From Desulfobulbaceae bacterium (lineage in GTDB: Bacteria > Desulfobacterota > Desulfobulbia > Desulfobulbales > SURF-16), in NCBI GenBank assembly GCA_021160685.1, contig JAGHCC010000362.1:1-5082 (forward strand): a stretch of DNA of 5,082 nucleotides, in the 5' to 3' direction. Every line of letters starts with the position of its first letter. The stretch's first letter is position 1. Below the pieces are notes generated by a model, which did not search any database, was not told where the DNA came from, and worked only from the letters and a program-made list of their open reading frames with translations. The position numbers and the translations under genes are program-made. Of the stretch, positions 1-5,082 are shown piece after piece.

Positions 1-4
1 TATT

Positions 5-23
5 GATGGACTCGTAAAAAGTC
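5..23. repeat. Short hairpin repeat GATGGACTCGTAAAAAGTC at the left edge
   Basis: The sequence has GACT (9-12) and AGTC (20-23) as inverted arms around a 7-base loop. Strings of the form 'gat-gga-ctcgtaaaaagtc' are familiar to me as dispersed intergenic sequence in Deltaproteobacteria, so I read this as a copy, or the end of a copy, of such a repeat. That familiarity is recall and was not checked by a search. The 4-bp stem alone is too short to be significant. The repeat may continue beyond the left edge of the window. Confidence 0.35.
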
Positions 24-32
24 AAAACTAAA

Positions 33-54
33 CGCAAAGCCGCAAAGTTCGCAG
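33..54. repeat. Tandem CGCAAAG heptamers, dispersed-repeat type
   Basis: CGCAAAG occurs at 33-39 and 41-47, followed by a degenerate third unit CGCAG at 50-54. Runs of 'cgcaaag.cgcaaagttcgc' type are common between genes in several bacterial phyla, including Deltaproteobacteria (recalled, not searched). It directly follows the hairpin repeat at 5-23, so the two may belong to one dispersed element. No coding function is likely. Confidence 0.4.
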
Positions 55-199
55 CAACTCAATAATCAGAGGCCGATTCCCGATTGTTTCGCTGAATAAT
101 TACCAAAAAGAATAAATACTTTGAACACTCTTGACAAAAAAACAATGCACGGGTAAAGCATGAAAAATTTTTCTTTAGTTCATTAACTGTAAAATTAAG

Positions 200-223
200 G
201 TAACTATCTCAGGTGGAGTCACC
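200..223. repeat. Direct-repeat copy of the GTAACTAT...CAGG motif
   Basis: GTAACTATCTCAGG followed by TGGAGTCACC resembles the left arm of the inverted repeat at 246-263 (GTAACTATTCAAGAG) in the same orientation, with a one-base insertion. It also resembles the reverse complement of the right arm. The copy can fold locally, with GGTG 212-215 against CACC 220-223, or with GGTGG 212-216 against CCACC 236-240. Three related copies within 150 bases suggest a repeat cluster or remnants of element ends. The similarity is by eye and short, so some of it could be chance. Confidence 0.45.
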
Positions 224-245
224 AAATTGGCCTGACCACCGTTCC

Positions 246-348
246 GTAACTATTCAAGAGTGCACCCCAAGGACTCCCGAAGTCGGTCTATGCCCCTGTT
301 TTTAGGGGGGGGGTGCTTATCTCCTGCGTGGCGCTCCTGAATAGTTGC
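246..348. repeat. 103-bp imperfect inverted repeat with internal hairpins (MITE/REP-like)
   Basis: The 18-base left arm (246-263, GTAACTATTCAAGAGTGC) matches the reverse complement of the right arm (331-348, GCGCTCCTGAATAGTTGC) at 15 of 18 positions. As RNA, two of the three differences become G-U pairs, leaving a single A257/C337 mismatch. Inside are further arms: ACCCC 264-268 against GGGGT 310-314, GACT 272-275 against AGTC 281-284, and CCCCT 293-297 against AGGGG 304-308. A run of nine G spans 305-313. There is no open frame inside. The layout fits a small non-autonomous mobile element or a REP-type palindrome. It could also be a structured RNA on either strand. No clear target-site duplication was found. 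Confidence 0.6.
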
Positions 349-513
349 AAAATAAGGACATTAAATTTCCAGGACCTGACTTCAATATAGAGTAACTAAA
401 TTAATGGTTTTGAAAAAATACCCACTGGCATGATGTGACACTGAGCTGAATCAGAAACATTCAGCTGCTGACGACAGTTTGGCTATTTTTATACGAAACC
501 GACATTTTAAATA

Positions 514-575
514 CGGTTGCCACCCGGGCATAAATCAGCCTGCGAGGAAGGGCTGCATCCCGAGGGAATCAACCG
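514..575 (+). promoter_or_regulatory. Structured 5' leader hairpin before the transporter gene
   Basis: An extended imperfect hairpin can be drawn by eye. CGGTTG 514-519 pairs with CAACCG 570-575, CCC 523-525 with GGG 564-566, GGG 526-528 with CCC 559-561, AT 530-531 with AT 557-558, and CAGCC 536-540 with GGCTG 551-555, closed by a 10-base loop. This gives 19 pairs in about 62 bases and ends 6 bases before the Shine-Dalgarno sequence. It could be a regulatory leader or simply a dispersed palindrome. I compared it from memory with the SAH, TPP, fluoride and c-di-GMP riboswitch consensus sequences and it did not convincingly match any. Pairing was not computed with an energy model. Confidence 0.4.
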
Positions 576-581
576 GCAGAG

Positions 582-588
582 AAGGGAG
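582..588 (+). promoter_or_regulatory. Ribosome binding site deciding the ATG at 598
   Basis: AAGGGAG lies 9 bases before the ATG at 598-600. The same frame is open further upstream to a TTG at 517, which has no purine-rich site before it and would add 27 residues encoded by the leader hairpin. The extra residues are not hydrophobic and do not look like a signal peptide. The site therefore supports 598 as the true start. Confidence 0.8.
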
Positions 589-597
589 AGAAACGGT

Positions 598-1842
598 ATG
601 AGCGAGGAAAGTATTTTTGGGCAAAAAGCAAAAAAATTGTACAAGGCCCTCTGTCAATCCGAATGGAATGCCATGGTTGCGGGAATCATTGTCGGCATGC
701 TCAGTGTGCTTATCATGGCCTGGTGGCGACCTTGGGGCGCAGTGGGAGCCATCCGAAACTGGGGTGACTGGATCATGTATGGCGTCACCACTCTGGTGGG
801 ATCCGATGTTGGTATTTTCGCCTTTTATGAGGATGCGCCAAAATCCATCCTGATCAGTTCAGGATCCGTGATCGGCATCGGTTTTGTCGGCGGCGCCTTT
901 ATCTCAGCCTGCCTGGGCCATGATTTCGCCATCCGTATTCCACCGCGCCTTGAACTGGTTAAAGGACTTATTGCCGGTATCCTGATGGGAATCGGCTCCA
1001 CCCTGGCCGGCGGCTGTAACGTCGGCGGTATGTACAATGCCATTGGCAACCTGTCCGCCAATGGTTTCACCATGTGGTTCGGTCTCGTCATCGGTGTTCT
1101 TGCCGGTCTCAAATACATCTACTGGGAAATGGAGGCCATCACCTGGGGCAGCAGTGGCGCCAAGACAATTGATTTCCCTAACGGTGTAAGGACAATGCTT
1201 GGTATTGTTGCCCTCATCGCCCTGATTGCCGGCGCCTATATTTATGCCGGCAATGAAGACAGCGATTATATTGCTTCCCTTTCCGGCATTCTCATGCTGG
1301 CCGCCGCTCTGGGTTACACCATGCAGCGGGGCCGCTGGTGCATGGTTCAGGGTTTCCGCGAGCCGCACATGACCGGTGACTGTACCCTGGCCAAGTCTGT
1401 TGCTCTGAGTATCTTTATTGTTGCCGTAGGCGCGACCGTACTGAAATATTCCGTGCCCATGCGGGCCGATGGTGAAGCTGTGCTGGCCCCCATCAATTAT
1501 GTTCGCGGCACCTTTGGCTGGGGCAGCATTGTCGGTGGCGCCATTTTCGGCTTCGGCGCCATGATGGCCGGTGGTTGCGGTTCCGGAGCCCTCTGGCGCG
1601 TGGGCGAGGGCCAGGTTAAACTTTGGGTTACTGTACTTACCTTCGGCCTCTCAAACTCCATCATGACAGGCTGGTTCAAAGATAATGATTTCGAGGCGGA
1701 CGGCTTCCTCGGCAAGTATGTCTATATCCCGGATACCCTGGGCTATGGCGTCACGCTGCTCATGATTGGGGCTATTATGATCCTCTGGTATCTAATTGTT
1801 GACTGGAATGAAGATTCAAACAAGCTTATTATTGACATGTAA
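598..1842 (+). CDS. YeeE/YedE-family inner-membrane sulfur-compound transporter
   Basis: This 414-residue integral membrane protein has about ten or eleven hydrophobic segments, roughly at residues 25-43, 84-105, 117-138, 150-170, 196-217, 225-242, 265-283, 306-327, 341-357 and 383-402. It belongs to the YeeE/YedE (Sulf_transp) family, whose members move thiosulfate or other sulfur or selenium compounds across the inner membrane. The two family repeats are visible: LAGGCNVGGMYNAIGN with Cys140, and MMAGGCGSGALWRVGEGQVK with Cys327. Between them is RGRWCMVQGFREPHMTGD with Cys248. Three such cysteines are thought to line the path in thiosulfate transporters of the family. The order and motifs also parallel E. 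coli YedE (about 400 residues), linked to selenium metabolism, so the substrate is open. No TusA/SirA-like partner gene is in the window. The start at 598 is chosen on the ribosome binding site. The gene is followed by its own terminator and is probably monocistronic. Confidence 0.9.
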   Translation: MSEESIFGQKAKKLYKALCQSEWNAMVAGIIVGMLSVLIMAWWRPWGAVGAIRNWGDWIMYGVTTLVGSDVGIFAFYEDAPKSILISSGSVIGIGFVGGAFISACLGHDFAIRIPPRLELVKGLIAGILMGIGSTLAGGCNVGGMYNAIGNLSANGFTMWFGLVIGVLAGLKYIYWEMEAITWGSSGAKTIDFPNGVRTMLGIVALIALIAGAYIYAGNEDSDYIASLSGILMLAAALGYTMQRGRWCMVQGFREPHMTGDCTLAKSVALSIFIVAVGATVLKYSVPMRADGEAVLAPINYVRGTFGWGSIVGGAIFGFGAMMAGGCGSGALWRVGEGQVKLWVTVLTFGLSNSIMTGWFKDNDFEADGFLGKYVYIPDTLGYGVTLLMIGAIMILWYLIVDWNEDSNKLIIDM

Positions 1843-1893
1843 GATACAGACCAAATCAAATGGCTGATCTTAGCTGAAAATTGTTTAAAAAAC

Positions 1894-1935
1894 AAAAAAC
1901 GCATTTCCCGACCCGGTTTGGAAATGCGTTTTTTT
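1894..1935 (+). terminator. Intrinsic terminator after the transporter gene
   Basis: CGCATTTCC (1900-1908) pairs perfectly with GGAAATGCG (1920-1928) around an 11-base loop and is followed by seven T (1929-1935). Six A before the left arm extend the stem with A-T pairs and would let the structure work on the opposite strand too. It starts about 50 bases after the stop codon at 1842 and separates the transporter from the kinase gene. Confidence 0.9.
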
Positions 1936-1963
1936 ATTTTCAACAGGTTACAGGCGCTGAGGT

Positions 1964-1997
1964 AAAAAAAAAGAGGAGGATAACCCTTTGCCCCTCT
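1964..1997 (-). terminator. Possible weak minus-strand terminator-like hairpin
   Basis: Read on the minus strand, AGAGG (1997 back to 1993) pairs with CCTCT (1976 back to 1972), and nine bases of T follow (complement of the A run 1964-1972). The stem is short (5 bp, perhaps 7 with a bulge) and the loop is long. No minus-strand gene is seen that would need it. It may be coincidence in a low-complexity spacer. Confidence 0.2.
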
Positions 1998-2048
1998 GTC
2001 CCTTCTTTTAACCTTGACTAAGGGCTGCAAGCAAGGCATTGTAAAATA

Positions 2049-3917
2049 ATGCAAAATCAAGTCAACGGCCTTGACCGGCATATCCATCACTCTCCCGACC
2101 AACTCCTGGCCGACGATGAAATTATTGTCATTGTCGATGACGATAATGCTATTCGTGAACCTTTAACATTCTACTTCAGAGAGCATGGGTTTACTGTAGA
2201 GGAAAGCTCTTCCGCCCAGAATCTCCGGGAAACTCTTACCTGCCGCCAGGTTGCCCTCATTTTACTTGACATCAAACTTCCCGACGCGGATGGCGCCTCA
2301 CTGATTCCTGAAATTCTCGCCACTCATCCTGATGTGGCAATCGTCATGCTCTCCGGCGTGGGAGACATAAATGTGGCCATTGACTGTATCCGCAATGGAG
2401 CAGATGATTACATCACCAAGCCGGTCCAGTTTAATGAAATTCTCCTCATCGTCCGCAAGGCACTGGATAAACGCCGCCTGATTCTCGAAAATCGCCTCTA
2501 TCAGCAAAATCTGGAGGAAGCCCATTTCCGCATTCGATTCATGCACCAGCTTTCCCTTAAAATGAACTCGGTTTACCTGAGCACCAATGAACTTGATGAG
2601 GTTCTGAAGGCCATTCTTGTCGGCATCACGGCCAAAGAAGGGTTGCGCTTCAACCGGGCCTTTCTTGCCATGTTTGATGAAACTGGAGAAAATCTCACGG
2701 GACGGTTGGGAATTGGACCGAACTGCAGGGAAGAGGCGGATCGGGTCTGGTCAGAAATGCAGGCCAGGGAGTTACAATTTATTGATATCGTTAATAATCT
2801 CCCCTCTTCCTGCGACCTCGTCGATGGGGAGGTAAGCCGTATTATTCAATCCCTTAAAATACCGGCCACGGAAACGGACCATATTCTTCTTCAGGCGGCC
2901 CAACAACGTAAAAGCCTGAATGTAATCAAGGGCAAAAGCACTGTTCCTGTTCCTGAAAATTTAATTTCATTACTGCATGAAGACAGCTTTGTGATCGTGC
3001 CTCTGTATTCACCAGGCCGTACCCTTGGTGTCATCATTGCCGACAATTATGTCACCCGCAAGCCGATCTCCGCCGGCCATATCAATGTTCTTGAACTTTT
3101 TGCCAGTCAGGCCAGCCTTGCCATTGAACATAGTCATCTGTATATGGACATGCAGAAAAAGATCAAAGAGCTGGAAAACCTCAATCGAGAACTTGACAAA
3201 AACAAGGATTTACTGGTTGAAGCCGAACGGCTGTCGGCCCTTGGCCACATGTCCGCCCAGATGGTACATCTGATCCGCAATCCCATCACCTCCATTGGTG
3301 GTCTTTCCAGGATTCTTTCCCGGAAAATTGAGGATGAAGGGATGAAAAAATATTTTAACGCGATGACCAAGGAGACCTCCAGGCTCGAAAAAACGCTGGA
3401 AGAGCTTTTTGGCTTTGTTAAGGAGCTGGATTTCAAGAAAAAAAACAACCTCCTTTATCCTGTCATTAAAAATTCCCTTATGCTTGTTCAGAGCAATCTG
3501 CAAAAACAGAACATTTCCCTGGAGCTCGACCTTATCGAGCCTGATCCGATTATTCGTATGGACAGCCGCCAGATCAGCCAGATGTTTCTTCATCTGATAA
3601 AAAACAGTATTGAGGCCATGGCAAACGGTGGTAAGCTGCGTATTAGTTCAAAAATCGAGGAGGACTGGGCTCTGATATCCATCAAAGATACGGGTCCCGG
3701 TCTGTCGACGTTCCATCTGCACAAGGCCAAAGATCCATTTTTCACGACAAAAACATTTGGAACCGGTATGGGGCTGGCCATGGTAGAACGTCTCCTCACA
3801 GCCCATGGCGGCCGCTTTAAACTGAAACGCCTGGAAACAGGCCTTGAAGTCGTGGTCAAATTGCCGTTAGCGGATAAAAAATCCGCCAATGACAGTTTAG
3901 GGCCTGTGCAAAAATAA
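2049..3917 (+). CDS. Cytoplasmic receiver-GAF-histidine kinase
   Basis: This 622-residue protein has no membrane segment, so it should sense a cytoplasmic signal. Residues 24-143 are a response-regulator receiver with the acidic pair Asp31/Asp32, phospho-acceptor Asp74 (LLDIKLPDADG), Ser102 and Lys124 (TKP). A helical linker leads to a GAF-like domain at about 177-360, then a coiled coil at about 361-398. The kinase core follows. Its H-box is GHMSAQMVHLIRNPITSIGG with His407. The ATP domain shows the N-box HLIKNSIEAM (Asn519), the G1 box DTGPGL (547-552), an F-box PFFTTK and the G2 box GTGMGL (571-576). All key ATP-binding boxes look intact. The residue after His407 is Leu, where most HisKA kinases have Glu or Asp. 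ATG 2049 is the only good start before the receiver, with a weak AAGG at 2033-2036. An output regulator is not in the window. The GAF ligand cannot be told from the sequence. Confidence 0.92.
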   Translation: MQNQVNGLDRHIHHSPDQLLADDEIIVIVDDDNAIREPLTFYFREHGFTVEESSSAQNLRETLTCRQVALILLDIKLPDADGASLIPEILATHPDVAIVMLSGVGDINVAIDCIRNGADDYITKPVQFNEILLIVRKALDKRRLILENRLYQQNLEEAHFRIRFMHQLSLKMNSVYLSTNELDEVLKAILVGITAKEGLRFNRAFLAMFDETGENLTGRLGIGPNCREEADRVWSEMQARELQFIDIVNNLPSSCDLVDGEVSRIIQSLKIPATETDHILLQAAQQRKSLNVIKGKSTVPVPENLISLLHEDSFVIVPLYSPGRTLGVIIADNYVTRKPISAGHINVLELFASQASLAIEHSHLYMDMQKKIKELENLNRELDKNKDLLVEAERLSALGHMSAQMVHLIRNPITSIGGLSRILSRKIEDEGMKKYFNAMTKETSRLEKTLEELFGFVKELDFKKKNNLLYPVIKNSLMLVQSNLQKQNISLELDLIEPDPIIRMDSRQISQMFLHLIKNSIEAMANGGKLRISSKIEEDWALISIKDTGPGLSTFHLHKAKDPFFTTKTFGTGMGLAMVERLLTAHGGRFKLKRLETGLEVVVKLPLADKKSANDSLGPVQK

Positions 3918-3918
3918 G

Positions 3919-3937
3919 GGCTTACAGTCCCTAAGCC
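3919..3937 (+). promoter_or_regulatory. Intergenic hairpin before the FliK-like gene
   Basis: GGCTTA (3919-3924) pairs perfectly with TAAGCC (3932-3937) around the loop CAGTCCC. It fills most of the 34-base gap between the kinase stop and the TTG start at 3952. The downstream bases AAATTTCC are not a T tract, so this is not a standard terminator. It may affect translation or message stability between two co-transcribed genes. The stem is short, so function is uncertain. Confidence 0.35.
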
Positions 3938-3951
3938 AAATTTCCTATATT

Positions 3952-5010
3952 TTGAAAATCGACAGTCTCTTTACACTAAAAGGGTTTACAGCGGCAGATA
4001 CGCTTTCACGCTCTGGACCGAAGCAAACCACCAGTGGGCTCGAAAAGCTGAATCTTTCTCCAGGCTCTCTGGTGAAAGCCAGAGTCATTGATTTTTCCGC
4101 TGACGGCCGGGTTCTCCTTGAAATTGAAGGAAAAATCGTTACGGCCTCGAGCCGGACTGCGCTGCCAAAAGGAAATCTCCTGCTGGAGGTCCAACAGGGG
4201 GGCGACAATCCTGTCCTGAGTCCGGCCGGGAAACAGGCAGCGGTGCAAAATTTTTTACAATCTTTTCTGGGATCCGGCACCGGGCCGCATAACGCGGTCA
4301 AACTCTTAAACCAGATGACAGGTCTCCACTCCTCTCAAACTGGTGGCAAGACGGACCAGTCCCTCACTAACCTTCTGCGAACCATCAACGCTATCACCAT
4401 TGACGGCAGCGGTGACATCAGCAAAATACTGCAGACGGAAGCGGCAATTTCCCCGCAATCAGCCACTTTCCTGCCCAAACTTCTGCAAAAATTCCTTGAA
4501 AAGGGTAGCGGCCGCACAGAGGCGTCTTCCCTGACCGCAAACGAATCTAGTGGTCTGAAAAAACTGGCTCACATTCTTGAGATGCTGAGGGAAGTCAATG
4601 ACCAGCCAGTCTCCGGAAAACAGTCTGATTTTTCTTTCTTCCCCTGTTTCTTTGCCGGCGACTCAGGCTGGGGCCAGTGGCTTTTCCGTAAGAATGAAGA
4701 AAAAGGGCAGCAAAAAGAGCAGGACTACAGTCTCTCGTTTTTTCTTGAGATGAGCCGCATCGGAAATCTGCATTGCCAGGTTCGTGTTCAAGGTCAAACC
4801 GTTCAGGGAGATTTTTTTGTCGATTCCGAAAAAATCAGCACCCATATCCGTCAAGCTCTTTCGGAATTGACGGATCTTCTCAACAATCTTGGCTATTCTC
4901 CTGTTTCATTTTCCTGTGAGTTCAAACAAACCTCCATGATGCAGGAGTTAAAAGAGTCTCTCCAGTCCCTGGCTGGGATGGAGATGTCGATTGTGGATCT
5001 CCGGGCCTAA
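3952..5010 (+). CDS. FliK-like protein with a flagellar hook-length control C-terminal domain
   Basis: This 352-residue soluble protein has the shape of the FliK family. Near the N terminus (about 36-90) is a small beta-rich module beginning LSPGSLVKARVIDF and ending in LLLEVQQGGDNPVLS, seen in many FliK-like proteins of this bacterial group. A low-complexity, Ser/Gly/Gln-rich middle follows. The C-terminal part (about 255-350) matches the FliK C-terminal pattern: a strand with LEMSRIGNLHCQVRV, then a strand with VQGDFFV, a helix containing IRQALSELTDLLNNLGY, and a last strand VSFSCEF. FliK proteins measure hook length and switch export specificity by acting on FlhB. This assignment is from pattern, not from alignment, and other export-regulating relatives are possible. 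The start is weak: TTG 3952 has no visible Shine-Dalgarno sequence, and the only other in-frame options after the stop at 3898-3900 are CTG or ATT codons. It lies 34 bases after the kinase gene and is probably co-transcribed with it. Confidence 0.65.
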   Translation: MKIDSLFTLKGFTAADTLSRSGPKQTTSGLEKLNLSPGSLVKARVIDFSADGRVLLEIEGKIVTASSRTALPKGNLLLEVQQGGDNPVLSPAGKQAAVQNFLQSFLGSGTGPHNAVKLLNQMTGLHSSQTGGKTDQSLTNLLRTINAITIDGSGDISKILQTEAAISPQSATFLPKLLQKFLEKGSGRTEASSLTANESSGLKKLAHILEMLREVNDQPVSGKQSDFSFFPCFFAGDSGWGQWLFRKNEEKGQQKEQDYSLSFFLEMSRIGNLHCQVRVQGQTVQGDFFVDSEKISTHIRQALSELTDLLNNLGYSPVSFSCEFKQTSMMQELKESLQSLAGMEMSIVDLRA

Positions 5011-5054
5011 GGAGTCGTCCGGAAATAACTTGAACATCTCGCATCTCATATTCA

Positions 5055-5068
5055 GGCCATCTTTGGCC
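5055..5068. repeat. Short inverted repeat near the right edge
   Basis: GGCCA (5055-5059) and TGGCC (5064-5068) form a perfect 5-bp stem with a 4-base loop. No T tract follows, so there is no basis to call a terminator. The 72 bases after the FliK-like stop otherwise show no clear gene start. A TTG at 5030 opens a frame to the window edge, but its ribosome binding site is poorly placed and its 17 codons are not recognisable. Confidence 0.2.
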
Positions 5069-5082
5069 GCTATTCAATCACA

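Larger units (their letters stand above)
1..597. other. Long non-coding region upstream of the transporter gene
   Basis: No open frame here looks like a gene. The ATGs at 145 and 160 give only very short peptides (3 and 8 codons). The region is A+T-rich compared with the genes and holds three layers: repeat-like sequence at the left edge, a repeat cluster at 200-348, and a hairpin leader at 514-575. A consensus -35 box TTGACA lies at 131-136, but the hexamer 17 bases downstream (TAAAGC, 154-159) is a poor -10. I therefore cannot place the transporter's promoter with confidence. The end of the gene lying to the left is not in the window. Confidence 0.6.

Noticed and set aside
131..159. Sigma-70 promoter with TTGACA at 131-136
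   Set aside because: The -35 is perfect, but the hexamer 17 bases later (TAAAGC) matches only half of the consensus, and the site lies over 400 bases before the gene with repeats in between.
426..440. Sigma-54-like site TGGCATGATGTGAC
   Set aside because: The -24 half TGGCAT is good, but the -12 half lacks the GC pair and the spacing is off.
514..575. SAH riboswitch suggested by GAGGAAGGGCTGC
   Set aside because: There is only partial similarity to the GAGGAGCGCTGC core, and no downstream CUCG segment to close the pseudoknot and outer stem.
517..597. Upstream TTG start adding 27 residues to the transporter
   Set aside because: No ribosome binding site precedes TTG 517, the extension is hydrophilic and is encoded by the hairpin, while ATG 598 has a well-placed AAGGGAG.
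904..1368. Minus-strand open frame of 154 codons inside the transporter gene
   Set aside because: It lies wholly opposite a clear membrane-protein gene with strong family motifs; it is a by-product of that gene's codon use.
2014..2047. Promoter for the kinase gene with TTGACT and TAAAAT
   Set aside because: The spacer between the two boxes is 22 bases, too long. At 17 bases the -10 is CATTGT, a poor match.
1743..2102. Minus-strand open frame of 119 codons across the intergenic gap
   Set aside because: It runs through the terminator and into both flanking genes, and its protein has no recognisable feature; it is a shadow frame.
5030..5082. Start of a next gene at TTG 5030
   Set aside because: The AAGGAG at 5009-5014 is 15 bases away, the start is not ATG, and the 17 visible codons match nothing I recognise; the window ends too soon to decide.

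Overview
The window reads as a chromosomal segment of a Gram-negative anaerobe, most likely a sulfur-metabolising member of the former Deltaproteobacteria (Desulfobacterota, Desulfobulbales-like). The reasons are a YeeE/YedE sulfur-compound transporter, a soluble receiver-GAF-histidine kinase of a type common in that group, a FliK-like protein, and intergenic repeats that look like those scattered through such genomes. The taxonomic placement is inference from style and content, not from a marker gene.

Layout, all genes on the + strand. Positions 1-597 hold no credible gene. They carry short repeat-like sequences at the left edge (5-54), a repeat cluster with a 103-bp imperfect inverted repeat (200-348), and a hairpin (514-575) just before the ribosome binding site of the first gene. 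Positions 598-1842 encode a multi-pass YeeE/YedE-family transporter and end in a strong intrinsic terminator (1894-1935). A 206-bp gap follows. Positions 2049-3917 encode a cytoplasmic sensor kinase with an N-terminal receiver, a GAF domain, a coiled coil, a HisKA-type H-box and an ATPase domain. After 34 bp containing a small hairpin comes a FliK-like protein with a TTG start (3952-5010). The last 72 bases show no convincing gene start.

The transporter is probably its own transcription unit, because of the terminator and the long leader. The kinase and the FliK-like gene lie close enough to be co-transcribed, which suggests, without proving, a link between signalling and flagellar or export-apparatus assembly. 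No known defence system, CRISPR array, tRNA, rRNA or intact transposase was seen. The points most worth a second look are the non-coding structures upstream of the transporter, the H-box of the kinase (Leu where HisKA kinases normally carry Glu/Asp after the histidine), and the unusual start region of the FliK-like gene. I do not see clear evidence for a wholly new system.
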